A stretch of DNA of 64,000 nucleotides from Lachnospiraceae bacterium (GTDB lineage Bacteria; Bacillota; Clostridia; Lachnospirales; Lachnospiraceae), in NCBI GenBank assembly GCA_029068555.1, contig JAIECJ010000060.1, forward strand, positions 1 to 64,000. Reading direction: 5' to 3'. Position numbers and translations under genes: made by a program. Below are positions 44,464 to 53,134 of this stretch, piece after piece. The notes beneath the pieces are model-generated. The model was not told where the DNA came from. It ran no database searches and saw only the letters and a list, made by a program, of their open reading frames with translations. Within the stretch, counting starts at the first letter, position 1. Each line of letters begins with the position of its first letter.

Positions 44464-46521
44464 ATGTATAGCAAAAACACGATATTGATAGTAGATGATG
44501 AGGAAGTCATTAAGAGAAGGCTAAGAGATGTAATTACAGATGAATATGAAGTGCTGGATGCTTCAAACGGGCAGGAGGCATTGGACGTTCTGGCGGCAAA
44601 CACGGACAAGGTAGCAGTGATTGTGCTTGACCTTATCATGCCGGTTATGGACGGATTTCGGTTTATGGAGGAGTTTGGAAAGCATCGGGAATATGACAAT
44701 ATTCCGGTAATTGTAGCGACTTCAAATGATGACTGGCATTCGGAGCAGAAGTGCCTTGAGGCGGGTGTGTGGGATTTTGTCATGAAGCCGTACAATCCGG
44801 TACTTTTGCAGTTTCGCATCAAGAATGCTATCGACAAGAGCCGCATGATTATGGCAGAGAGAGATGCAGTGACAGGATTATATACGAAATTCAAATTTTA
44901 CAGGGAAGTGCGGACACTTTTGTCAGAGAAGCCGGATGAAACGTTTGCGTTTGCAAGATTTGACATTGACCGTTTTAAGATGATAAATAACTTTTATGGA
45001 ATCAAGGAGGGGGACCGGGTTCTGCAAAGCATTGCCTCCGAGCTGCGCAGGGTGTCAACTGTGTTTGATAAGTTTGTGTACGGCCGGCTGGAGAACGACA
45101 TATTTGCCGTCTGCATGCCGTATAAAGAAGAAAATTTTGATCTCCTGATAAACGCGCTTCAGATTAACATGAAGAAAGTGAATAAGGATTATAATATCAA
45201 GGTCTCCTGGGGTGTGTATGTCATAAATGATTATGACATGGATGTATCAGAAATGTATGACAGGGCTTTTCTGGCAGCAAAGAGCTGTAAGGGAAAATTT
45301 GACAAGAATATTGCTTATTATAATGACAGCATGATAGATGATATGCGTCAGGAGCAGTTCATTATCAACGAAGTCAACAGGGCAATTGATGAGGAGCAGT
45401 TTGAGGTATACCTACAGCCAAAGATTAATCTTGTGACAGACCGTTCTTATGGCGCGGAGGCGCTTGTGCGCTGGAACCATCCGGATAGGGGGATGATATC
45501 TCCAGGGGAATTTATTCCGGTATATGAGAGAAACGGTATTATTGGAAGACTCGATCAGTATATGTGGCGCCATGTCTGTATTCTTCTGCGTAAATGGCTG
45601 GATGAGGGAAAGAACCCGAATCCGATTTCCGTGAATGTTTCAAGAGTCAATATCTATAATCCGCATCTTGTAAAAATTTTTAAAAAATTGATTACAGAGT
45701 ATCGGATACCTGCAGAGCTTCTCAATTTGGAGTTGACAGAGAGTGCGTTTATGGAAGATCAGGATCTGATTATGAAGACTATGAGCAAGCTGCATCAGCT
45801 GGGCTTTAAGATTATGATGGATGATTTTGGCAGCGGGTATTCCTCATTGAATGTCCTAAAGGATATGGAAGTGGACTATCTGAAAGTGGATATGAAATTC
45901 CTGCAGGATCAGGAATTTAACGGGAAGGGAGAGAAAGTGCTGACATCTGTTATCCGTATGGCAAAGTGGCTGCATCTCCCGTCGATTGTGGAGGGTGTGG
46001 AGACACCGGAGCAGGTTGACTTCCTTAAATGTATAGGCTGTGAGTACGCGCAGGGTTTTTATTACGCGAAGCCAATGACCGTTTCCGATTATGAGAAGTT
46101 TATTGCAAGGGAAGAGGAAATGGGGGCAAAATGCAGCACGGACGAGAATATGGCAATCGTCAATGAGCTGTGGAATACCCGGTCGAGTGTCAGCAGACTT
46201 TTTGATATGCTGGAGACGCCGATTGCCGTATATGAGTATCGGAATGAAAAGCTTGAGCTGCTCAGAACCAACACGAAGTATGAAAGTGATATTGTATTTG
46301 ACATTGGTGTAAACGAGGAAGAACACAATAGGAGGGTGCTGGCGGAAAAAGAGCTTCTCAGCGAGGCGTTTGCCAAAATTGTGCGGGGAGATTTTTGCGG
46401 ACCGATGGAGTATGAGCTCACAGATGACATATGGTACCGCATGACAGTGAAAGTAATCGGAAAGCGGGCGGACACCATGATAATGATGGTTACGTTCTAC
46501 GAAGTAAGCGAATATAAATAG
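44464..46521 (+). CDS. REC-GGDEF(degenerate)-EAL protein, probable c-di-GMP phosphodiesterase
   Basis: 685 residues from ATG 44464 (AAGGAG upstream). Receiver (about 1-125): LIVDDEEVIKRR and VIVLDLIMPVMDG. GGDEF-like domain (about 140-295): the active site reads GRLENDIFAV, so cyclase activity is lost and it may only bind GTP. EAL domain (about 300-545): EALVRWNHPDRG, LELTESAFM, MMDDFGSGYSSL and VEGVET are all intact, so phosphodiesterase activity is expected. A C-terminal region of about 130 residues resembles a PAS-type fold. No partner kinase is adjacent. Confidence 0.9.
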   Translation: MYSKNTILIVDDEEVIKRRLRDVITDEYEVLDASNGQEALDVLAANTDKVAVIVLDLIMPVMDGFRFMEEFGKHREYDNIPVIVATSNDDWHSEQKCLEAGVWDFVMKPYNPVLLQFRIKNAIDKSRMIMAERDAVTGLYTKFKFYREVRTLLSEKPDETFAFARFDIDRFKMINNFYGIKEGDRVLQSIASELRRVSTVFDKFVYGRLENDIFAVCMPYKEENFDLLINALQINMKKVNKDYNIKVSWGVYVINDYDMDVSEMYDRAFLAAKSCKGKFDKNIAYYNDSMIDDMRQEQFIINEVNRAIDEEQFEVYLQPKINLVTDRSYGAEALVRWNHPDRGMISPGEFIPVYERNGIIGRLDQYMWRHVCILLRKWLDEGKNPNPISVNVSRVNIYNPHLVKIFKKLITEYRIPAELLNLELTESAFMEDQDLIMKTMSKLHQLGFKIMMDDFGSGYSSLNVLKDMEVDYLKVDMKFLQDQEFNGKGEKVLTSVIRMAKWLHLPSIVEGVETPEQVDFLKCIGCEYAQGFYYAKPMTVSDYEKFIAREEEMGAKCSTDENMAIVNELWNTRSSVSRLFDMLETPIAVYEYRNEKLELLRTNTKYESDIVFDIGVNEEEHNRRVLAEKELLSEAFAKIVRGDFCGPMEYELTDDIWYRMTVKVIGKRADTMIMMVTFYEVSEYK

Positions 46522-46607
46522 TTTCTGTTCAGACAGGGCGCAGCAGTTATGGTTGCGCCCGTTTGTATGATGTATTATAATAATTTCATGTGGAAAGACA
46601 GGTATAA

Positions 46608-47414
46608 ATGCAGGAGAATGTGGTAAGCAAAATGGATATAAAAAATATTCTTGAAAAAGTGCAGAATGGAGAAATGACACCAGATGAGGCTGAAAGGTAT
46701 CTAAGACGGCAGCCCTTTGCAGGAATGGGATATGAGGAGATGGGATTTGCCAAACTTGACACGCACAGAGAAATCCGCTCTGGGTTTCCGGAGGTAATCT
46801 ATTGCGCCGGAAAGCCTGATGCATATCTGGTTTCTATTTATTGCAAAATGTATGAGAGAAATGGTGAAGTTTTTGGGACAAGGGCGAGTACAAAACAGTA
46901 TGAACTCATAAGAAAGGTACTTCCAAAGGTTCAGTATGACAGTGTGTCACGGATTTTAAAGCTGGAAGACAACGCAGAGGAAAAGGCGGCAAAGCGGGTT
47001 GGAAAGATTGTAGTCTGTACGGCAGGAACAGCGGATATTTCTGTGGCGGAGGAAGCAGCGCAGACGGCGGAATATTTTGGGGCGTATGTGGCGCGGGTCT
47101 ATGATGTGGGGGTGAGCGGTCTGCACAGGCTGCTTGCAAATATGGAAACAATACAAGAGGCGAACTGTGTGGTGGCAGTGGCGGGCATGGAGGGAGCGCT
47201 GGCAAGCGTGATAGGGGGACTTGTCAGCAATCCGGTTATCGCAGTCCCGACATCTGTGGGATACGGTGCGAACCTGCATGGGTTGTCTGCGCTCCTGACA
47301 ATGATTAATTCCTGTGCAAACGGGATTGCAGTAGTTAATATTGACAATGGCTACGGTGCGGGGTATATGGCGACACAGATTAACAGGCTTGCAGTCTCAA
47401 GTGTAAAAGCATAG
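46608..47414 (+). CDS. larB: nickel-pincer cofactor biosynthesis protein LarB
   Basis: LarB carboxylates and hydrolyses nicotinic acid adenine dinucleotide in the first step toward the nickel-pincer nucleotide. The C-terminal half is related to PurE, with VVCTAGTADISVAEEAA, YDVGVSGLHRLL and VVAVAGMEGALASVIGGLV. 268 residues from ATG 46608; in-frame GTG 46620 and ATG 46632 are alternatives. It precedes larC. Neither larE nor larA is in the window. Confidence 0.9.
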   Translation: MQENVVSKMDIKNILEKVQNGEMTPDEAERYLRRQPFAGMGYEEMGFAKLDTHREIRSGFPEVIYCAGKPDAYLVSIYCKMYERNGEVFGTRASTKQYELIRKVLPKVQYDSVSRILKLEDNAEEKAAKRVGKIVVCTAGTADISVAEEAAQTAEYFGAYVARVYDVGVSGLHRLLANMETIQEANCVVAVAGMEGALASVIGGLVSNPVIAVPTSVGYGANLHGLSALLTMINSCANGIAVVNIDNGYGAGYMATQINRLAVSSVKA

Positions 47415-47479
47415 ATTTTCATGCGGCAAATTTATGCTTATGTCTAAATTTGCAGACCTTGGGAGGAAGGGAGGAACCT

Positions 47480-49450
47480 ATGAAAAAGGTATTGTATTTG
47501 GAGTGTTATGCAGGTATCAGTGGTGACATGACTGTCGCAGCGCTGCTGGATTTGGGTGCAGACAGGATTGTGCTTGATGCGGCAGTAGACAGTGTCAGAC
47601 CGCTTGTATCAGGATTTGATATTGCAGTAAAAAGAGTGCAGAAGGCGGGGATTGATGCATGTGATTTTGATGTAGTGCTTGACAAGGCGCATGAAAATCA
47701 TGATCACGATATGGCGTATCTTCACGGACAGGATCATGCGGAAGAACATCACCATAGCCATACGCACGATGACGGACATCATGACCACGGACATGATCAT
47801 AAAGAGCATCGTCACCATGAGCACAGGGGAATGGCGGAGATAACAGAGATTTTAAACAGGGCGAAGCTTACTGACGGTGCAAAGAAACTGGCGTTTCAAA
47901 TCTTTGAGATACTTGCAGAGGCAGAGTCAAAAGCACATAATAAGCCTGTCAATGAAGTACATTTTCATGAAGTCGGCGCAGTGGATTCGATTGTCGATAT
48001 TATATCTGCGTCCGTGTGTATGGATATGATCAGGAAAAAATATCAAATAACAGATGTTGTGGTATCAGAACTCTATGAGGGACATGGCAGTGTGCGCTGT
48101 CAGCATGGCATTCTTCCGGTTCCGGTTCCTGCTACGGCCAATATCATGGAAGCATATGGACTTCCAGTGCACTTTATGGAGCAGCAGGGAGAATTTGTGA
48201 CGCCGACAGGAGCGGCAATCGCTGCGGCGGTCAGGACAGGGGACAAACTGCCGCAAAAATTTAAGGTGGCGGCATTGGGGATTGGCGCCGGCAAGAGAAA
48301 TTATGAAAAGGCAAGCCTGCTGCGGGCTATGGTTCTGGAAGATATAACGGAAGAAAAGGATACGATTTACAAACTGGAATCCAACATTGACGATTGTTCA
48401 GGCGAGGCATTTGGCTATCTGACGGACAGACTTTTTGACGCTGGGGCAAGAGATGTGTTTTATACGCCTGTCTATATGAAAAAGAACCGGCCGGCATATC
48501 AGCTAAATGTCATTTGTGACAAGGGGAATATTTCCACACTGGAACGGATTATCTTTGATGAGACTACCACGATAGGCGTCAGGCGGGTGGAAATGGAGCG
48601 CACTGTATTAAACAGGGAGAAACGTGTGGTGAATACCAGTCTGGGAAGACTTGAAGTGAAGGCGTGCGGCGGCCGGATTTATCCTGAGTATGAGAGTCTG
48701 GCAGCAGTCTGTAGGGAGAAAGGTATTTCATATCTGGAGGCATATAACAGAGTGTTTGCGGAGCTGAATAAAGAGAGGGGTAAGAATAAAAACATAACAA
48801 CTGTTGTTTTTGACCTGGACGGCACGCTTCTGGACACACTGGAAGATTTAAAAGAAGCTGTCAATTATGCACTGAATTTTTGTGGAATGCCTGAGCGCAC
48901 ATTGGACGAGGTAAGGCGCTTTGTAGGAAACGGTGTAAAAAAGTTAATGGTTCGCGCAGTGCCTGACGGGGAAGGCAACCCGGACTTTGACAGAGCGTTT
49001 GACGCGTTCAAGCGTTATTATGGGGAGCACTGTAATGATACGACAAAGGCATATGATGGGATACCAGAGCTTTTGGATATGCTGAAAAACAAAGGTTACA
49101 CACTTGCCATTGTGTCCAATAAAATTGATTCGGCGGTACAGGATTTAAATAACAGGTATTTTCCACAGGTGGACATAGCAATCGGAGACAGGGAGAATTT
49201 ACAGCGCAAGCCGCATCCGGACAGCGTGAATCTTGCCCTGAAAGAGCTTGGAAAAACCAGGGAGGAGGCAGTCTATATCGGGGATTCGGATGTAGACCTT
49301 GCAACGGCAAGAAATGCAGGGCTTCCTTGCATCAGTGTGCTCTGGGGTTTTCGTGACAGGGAATTTCTCATGAAGCATGGGGCGGAAACGTTTGTGGAGA
49401 AACCGATGGAAATCATAAACGTGCTAGAGCATTTTTCAGATACGCTCTAG
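47480..49450 (+). CDS. larC: LarC nickel-insertion protein fused to a HAD phosphatase
   Basis: Residues 1-435 are LarC, which inserts nickel into the pincer nucleotide using CTP (YLECYAGISGDMTVAALLDLG, VHFHEVGAVDSIVDI, FVTPTGAAIAAA, ESNIDDCSGEAFGYL). A His-rich segment (about 70-117) can bind nickel. Residues about 440-656 are a HAD phosphatase of phosphoglycolate-phosphatase type: FDLDGTLLDT (Asp445, Asp447), IVSNKIDS, RKPHPD and YIGDSDVDLATA. No start codon with a ribosome-binding site exists at the junction, so this is a true fusion. ATG 47480 follows GGAGG. The stop codon lies in a repeat end. Confidence 0.88.
   Translation: MKKVLYLECYAGISGDMTVAALLDLGADRIVLDAAVDSVRPLVSGFDIAVKRVQKAGIDACDFDVVLDKAHENHDHDMAYLHGQDHAEEHHHSHTHDDGHHDHGHDHKEHRHHEHRGMAEITEILNRAKLTDGAKKLAFQIFEILAEAESKAHNKPVNEVHFHEVGAVDSIVDIISASVCMDMIRKKYQITDVVVSELYEGHGSVRCQHGILPVPVPATANIMEAYGLPVHFMEQQGEFVTPTGAAIAAAVRTGDKLPQKFKVAALGIGAGKRNYEKASLLRAMVLEDITEEKDTIYKLESNIDDCSGEAFGYLTDRLFDAGARDVFYTPVYMKKNRPAYQLNVICDKGNISTLERIIFDETTTIGVRRVEMERTVLNREKRVVNTSLGRLEVKACGGRIYPEYESLAAVCREKGISYLEAYNRVFAELNKERGKNKNITTVVFDLDGTLLDTLEDLKEAVNYALNFCGMPERTLDEVRRFVGNGVKKLMVRAVPDGEGNPDFDRAFDAFKRYYGEHCNDTTKAYDGIPELLDMLKNKGYTLAIVSNKIDSAVQDLNNRYFPQVDIAIGDRENLQRKPHPDSVNLALKELGKTREEAVYIGDSDVDLATARNAGLPCISVLWGFRDREFLMKHGAETFVEKPMEIINVLEHFSDTL
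49424..49450. repeat. remnant of the CTAG-type element forming the end of larC-HAD
   Basis: CTAGAGC is followed by ATTTTTCAGATACGCTCTAG, which matches the right terminal repeat of the complete element at 50491-50656 at all but one position of the 20-base core. The final CTAG supplies the TAG stop codon, and the last eight codons are repeat-derived. Confidence 0.75.
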
Positions 49451-49476
49451 GATAAAGAAACCGGAATGGAGGGGAC

Positions 49477-50505
49477 ATGTTAAAGTTTGAATATGACAGG
49501 CAGATGCTGCTGGAAGTGATTGACAGGATTGTCAGAAGGACAATGAAGATGGATCTGACATGGGACTGGCCATGCGGCGTGGCATATTTTGGAATTGCTG
49601 ATGCCTATGAAAAGACAGGAAATGAGGAGTACTTGGCGCTGTTAAAAGACAGGGTGGACGAACTGATTGACCTGGGGCTTCCAAAAGTATGGACGGTCAA
49701 CGCCTGCGCGATGGGGCACTGCCTGATAACCCTTTACAGGGCGGCAGGGGAACAGAAATACTGGGATATTGTGATGCGTAAGGTCGATTATATCAGAAAG
49801 GATGCACTGCGTTTTGGAGACCGTGTTTTGCAGCATACCGTGTCGGCGGGAAACGATTTTCCGGAGCAGTGCTGGGCTGATACGCTTTTTATGGCAGCTT
49901 TTTTTCTGCTACGGGTCGGTGTCGAACTCGCGGACGAGGAGTTGATCGGGGATGCGCTGCATCAGTACTACTGGCATATCAAGTATCTTCAGAACATGGA
50001 TACCGGGCTATATTACCACGGATATAATAACATTACCAAAGACCATATGTCAGGAATTTACTGGGGACGTGCCAATGCATGGGCAGGATTTACAATGTCG
50101 CAGGTGGCAGATACGCTTCCTAAGTGTTACCTGTACCCGAAGTATATGGATGTGGCAGGTTCCCTTGATGAACAGCTGTCCGCTGTCAAGCTTTTTCAGA
50201 CGGAAAATGGTCTGTGGCGGACAATCCTTGATGATGAGAGCGCCTATGAGGAAATTTCTGCTTCTGCAGGCATTGCGGCAGCGATGGTTTCAAGGGCAAA
50301 TCCACTGCACACGAAATATATCAATAAGGCAATTAATGGTATACTTTCCAATGTAAGTCAGGATGGCAGGGTTTTGAATGTGTCTGGCGGAACAGCGGTT
50401 ATGAATGACGCTGACGGTTACCGCAGTATTTCAAGAGACTGGATTCAGGGCTGGGGACAGGGACTTGTCCTTGCGTTTTTGGACAGAGTTCTAGAGCGTG
50501 TTTGA
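49477..50505 (+). CDS. GH105/GH88-type unsaturated glucuronyl (rhamnogalacturonyl) hydrolase
   Basis: A 342-residue (alpha/alpha)6-barrel protein resembling YteR/YesR, which removes unsaturated uronic acid from pectin or glycan fragments. Features are WDWPCGVAYFGIADAYEKTG, NDFPEQCWADTLFMAAFFLL, YWGRANAWAGFTMS and RDWIQGWGQGLVLAFL. No signal peptide, so it acts in the cytoplasm on imported fragments. The lone GH gene has no transporter nearby. Its last four codons and TGA stop come from the left end of the CTAG-type element. Confidence 0.85.
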   Translation: MLKFEYDRQMLLEVIDRIVRRTMKMDLTWDWPCGVAYFGIADAYEKTGNEEYLALLKDRVDELIDLGLPKVWTVNACAMGHCLITLYRAAGEQKYWDIVMRKVDYIRKDALRFGDRVLQHTVSAGNDFPEQCWADTLFMAAFFLLRVGVELADEELIGDALHQYYWHIKYLQNMDTGLYYHGYNNITKDHMSGIYWGRANAWAGFTMSQVADTLPKCYLYPKYMDVAGSLDEQLSAVKLFQTENGLWRTILDDESAYEEISASAGIAAAMVSRANPLHTKYINKAINGILSNVSQDGRVLNVSGGTAVMNDADGYRSISRDWIQGWGQGLVLAFLDRVLERV

Positions 50506-50656
50506 AAAATCATTCCTGCCATCTTTACGCCCCACTTTGCGTGATATTTGCACCAAATTCAGGTTACATAGCCCGCTATGCGCCCTTCATTTGGCACAAA
50601 TCTCCCACAAATTGTGACGCACATCTGGCAGAAAGCATTTTTCAGACACGCTCTAG
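50491..50656. mobile_element. complete CTAG-type MITE-like element
   Basis: The 166-bp sequence begins CTAGAGCGTGTTTGAAAAAT and ends with ATTTTTCAGACACGCTCTAG, its reverse complement with one mismatch. The similarity continues into CCTGCCA/TGGCAG. The interior is a long imperfect hairpin (CCAAAT/ATTTGG, ATAGC/GCTAT). CTAG at both ends could be a 4-base target duplication as made by IS5-group elements. No transposase is encoded. It sits on the 3' end of the GH105 gene. Confidence 0.8.
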
Positions 50657-50675
50657 AGCATGTTTGAAAAATACT
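50653..50675 (+). repeat. second partial CTAG-type end next to the complete element
   Basis: CTAGAGCATGTTTGAAAAAT begins at the final CTAG of the complete element and differs from its left end at one base. It stops after about 20 bases. This may reflect nested insertion or deletion. Confidence 0.65.
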
Positions 50676-50699
50676 GTGGTGTAGGATGAAATGAGGGGA

Positions 50700-50750
50700 T
50701 TGACTTCCAAATTTTAAAATGTTAACCTGTAACTATAACAATAGTTAACA
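50700..50750 (+). promoter_or_regulatory. bioB promoter with BirA-type operator
   Basis: TTGACT (50700-50705) and TAACCT (50723-50728), spacer 17, form the promoter. TGTTAACC (50720-50727) and AGTTAACA (50743-50750) form a near-perfect dyad with a 15-base spacer, the BirA-box pattern. The left half covers the -10 box, as in the bioY promoter. Confidence 0.78.
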
Positions 50751-50766
50751 GTGAGGAGAGTTGAGT

Positions 50767-51732
50767 ATGAGTCTTACGGAAGAATTAAAGCAAAAGATAT
50801 ACGCAGGCGCGGATATAACGCGCGAGGAGGCAGTAGCACTGTCTGGCGAACCACTGGATAAGCTATCAGCGGCAGCCAATGAAATCAGGGAAAAAATGTG
50901 CAGGAACCGTTTCGATATGTGTACAATTGTAAACGGTAAGTGCGGAAAGTGTTCGGAGGACTGTAAATATTGCGCTCAGAGTGCGCATTATCATACAGAC
51001 TGCAAAGAAACATATCCGCTTTTGTCAACAGAGGAGCTGCTGGCGGGAGCGAGGCATAACAGGGAGCAGGGTGTTCTGCGGTACTCTATAGTAACTTCAG
51101 GAAGAAGTCTGAGTGACAAGGAGGTGGAGCAGGTCTGTGAGAGCATTCGTGAAATCCGCAGCAATGTGGATATTCAAATTTGCGTATCGTTCGGTCTTCT
51201 GGGCGAGGAGCAGTTTCGGAAAATAAAGGAAGCTGGCGCGTCAAGGGTACACTGTAATCTTGAGTCCTCCAGAAATTATTTTCCAGAAGTATGTACAACG
51301 CATTCCTATGATGAAAAAATAGCGGCATTAAAGGCGGCGAAGGCTGCCGGGTTAAGTGTATGTGCGGGAGGAATCATGGGACTTGGCGAGACGATGGAGG
51401 ATCGAATCGACATGGCGCTGACATTAAGGGAGCTGGGGGTAAAGTCTGTCCCTGTCAATCTGTTAAATCCAATAAAGGGAACACCGTATGAAAACAACAC
51501 AATCCTGACAAATGATGAATTTTGCCGCATTATAGCTATTTTCCGCTTTCTGATACCTGACGGAGCTATCAGACTTGCAGGTGGGCGCGGGCTTCTGGGC
51601 GACAAGGGAGAGAAATGCTTCCAGAGCGGGGCGAATGCCGCAATTTCAGGAGATATGCTTACAACTGCCGGAATCACGGCCGCAACAGATATGGAGCTTG
51701 TAAAAAAGCTGGGATATCAGGTTCAATTGTGA
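50767..51732 (+). CDS. bioB: biotin synthase BioB
   Basis: A radical SAM enzyme that inserts sulfur into dethiobiotin. The CxxxCxxC cluster motif lies in CGKCSEDCKYCAQSAHY; further conserved pieces are HCNLESSRNYFPEVCTTHSY and LAGGRGLLGDKGEKCFQSGA. 321 residues from ATG 50767, which is 9 bases after AGGAG; TTG 50761 is too close. The upstream part of the biotin pathway (bioA, bioD, bioF) is absent from the window. The operator links it to bioY. Confidence 0.96.
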   Translation: MSLTEELKQKIYAGADITREEAVALSGEPLDKLSAAANEIREKMCRNRFDMCTIVNGKCGKCSEDCKYCAQSAHYHTDCKETYPLLSTEELLAGARHNREQGVLRYSIVTSGRSLSDKEVEQVCESIREIRSNVDIQICVSFGLLGEEQFRKIKEAGASRVHCNLESSRNYFPEVCTTHSYDEKIAALKAAKAAGLSVCAGGIMGLGETMEDRIDMALTLRELGVKSVPVNLLNPIKGTPYENNTILTNDEFCRIIAIFRFLIPDGAIRLAGGRGLLGDKGEKCFQSGANAAISGDMLTTAGITAATDMELVKKLGYQVQL

Positions 51733-51903
51733 AAATATGTAAAATTTTAGAGAAAAATTAGAGCTTTATGATTTATAATATTTTTAGGGAATCGCTGATT
51801 AAAAAATGAATGAAACTTTTTGTCCTCTTGGGGCGTCTAATATATAGGGAGTTCAGAAGAAGTTCAAAAGGAGTTCAAAAGATGGTGTTATAGGAGAAGT
51901 ACT

Positions 51904-53079
51904 ATGGGAAATCAAGCGCGTCAAAGGCGGGAACTGGAATTATGGCAGGTTGTGAGTCCGCCAGAAAATCAGAACAGACAGAAGCGGGCAGTAAACACTG
52001 GAAAACCAAGGACAGTGGAGCCAATAAGGACAAGAAGTCAAAGAACGGGAGAACCTGTAAGGGTGAGGAATCAGCGAGCAGCAGAGTCTGTAAGAATGAG
52101 GAATCCAAGGATGGCAGAGCCTGCAAGGGCGAGAAATCCAAGGGCAGTGGAGCCGATAAAGGTTGGAAATCCGAGGGCGGGAAATCCAAGGGCAGTGGAG
52201 CCAATAAAGGTTGGAAATCCAAGGACGAGAAATCCAAGGGCAGTAGAGCCGATAAGGGGTGGAAATGCCAGAACCGCAACGAGAGGACGGATGCAGTCAT
52301 CAGGTACTGTAAGGATGGGTAACTTGGGAGCGGTAGAACCAATACGAACAGTAAGACGACGCAATGGAACAAATAGTGCACAGGGATTGAGGCGCCAGAA
52401 GGCGAGACGCAGGTGGAGGTACATTTACCGCAGTCTTGCAGCCTTATGGATTATGGTATTGGCTTTAACTGCGTTTTTTATGGGAAAGACACTCTACCAG
52501 AATGCCGGTATGGAAGATAAGGATGATATGATTTTTCACCCCGTTCTGAATGAAATTCCCGTTGTGGATGACAACGAAGACGCAAAAAAACCGCTGATAC
52601 AGGAGGATTTTCTCACAGTCAGCGAATACAACCGCCCGGGAACCAAGCTTGGCAGCGTCAATAATATTTTTGTCCACTATACGGCAAACCCGAAAACATC
52701 GGCTGCGCAGAACAGAAGCTACTTCGAAAGTCTCGGCGAAACACATGAACGCGCGGCAAGTGCACACTTTATAATCGGCTATGAGGGCGAAATTATACAG
52801 TGTATTCCGCTTGAGGAGGAGGCATATGCTGTTGTGGACAGAAATAAGGATTCTATCTCAATAGAATGCTGTTTTATTGAGGAGGACGGTTCATTCACAC
52901 CAGAAACATATGATTCACTGATCGCCATGCTGGTATGGCTGACAGACAAGTATCACCTGGAGGCTAAGGATATCCTGCGTCATTATGACTGTGGCGGTAA
53001 ACGCTGTCCATTATATTATGTGGATCATGAGGATGCGTGGGAAAGACTTCTCTATGATGTGGAACACTATAAGCTTTAA
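51904..53079 (+). CDS. membrane-anchored N-acetylmuramoyl-L-alanine amidase with tandem-repeat cytoplasmic region
   Basis: 391 residues. Residues about 30-160 consist of a basic Arg/Pro/Asn repeat with units such as GNPRAVEPIK. One membrane helix follows (about 175-195, AALWIMVLALTAFFMG), so the repeats should be cytoplasmic. The external part (about 240-391) is an Amidase_2/PGRP domain with zinc ligands in IFVHYTAN and HYDCGGKRCP and an ASAHFIIGYEGEI core. It is expected to cleave peptide stems from peptidoglycan. GGAGAAGT lies upstream of the ATG. Confidence 0.85.
   Translation: MGNQARQRRELELWQVVSPPENQNRQKRAVNTGKPRTVEPIRTRSQRTGEPVRVRNQRAAESVRMRNPRMAEPARARNPRAVEPIKVGNPRAGNPRAVEPIKVGNPRTRNPRAVEPIRGGNARTATRGRMQSSGTVRMGNLGAVEPIRTVRRRNGTNSAQGLRRQKARRRWRYIYRSLAALWIMVLALTAFFMGKTLYQNAGMEDKDDMIFHPVLNEIPVVDDNEDAKKPLIQEDFLTVSEYNRPGTKLGSVNNIFVHYTANPKTSAAQNRSYFESLGETHERAASAHFIIGYEGEIIQCIPLEEEAYAVVDRNKDSISIECCFIEEDGSFTPETYDSLIAMLVWLTDKYHLEAKDILRHYDCGGKRCPLYYVDHEDAWERLLYDVEHYKL
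52040..52330 (+). repeat. tandem coding repeats in the amidase gene
   Basis: About eight diverged copies of a 30- to 45-base unit (core AATCCAAGGGCAGTGGAGCC) run in tandem. Three frames stay open over most of the stretch because the unit is purine-rich and stop-poor. Confidence 0.8.
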
Positions 53080-53085
53080 TATATG

Positions 53086-53122
53086 AAAACCCTGAACGGC
53101 GTTTTATCGTTCAGGGTTTTTT
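53086..53122. terminator. bidirectional terminator
   Basis: AAAACCCTGAAC (53086-53097) pairs with GTTCAGGGTTTT (53109-53120), followed by TT. It lies between the convergent amidase and CheX-REC genes and suits both strands. Confidence 0.88.
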
Positions 53123-53134
53123 ATTTACAATATA

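Noticed and set aside
50502..50684. Open frame of 60 codons on the plus strand
   Set aside because: It lies inside the CTAG-type element and ends in its partial copy; it reflects repeat sequence and is a likely false gene call.
51942..52322. A 126-codon Lys/Ser-rich frame in the amidase gene
   Set aside because: It is frame-shifted within tandem repeats of a gene with a clear reading frame; no independent ribosome-binding site. Kept only as a curiosity in the findings.
52040..52330. CRISPR-like array
   Set aside because: The repeated units are contiguous, diverged and coding, with no unique spacers and no cas genes.
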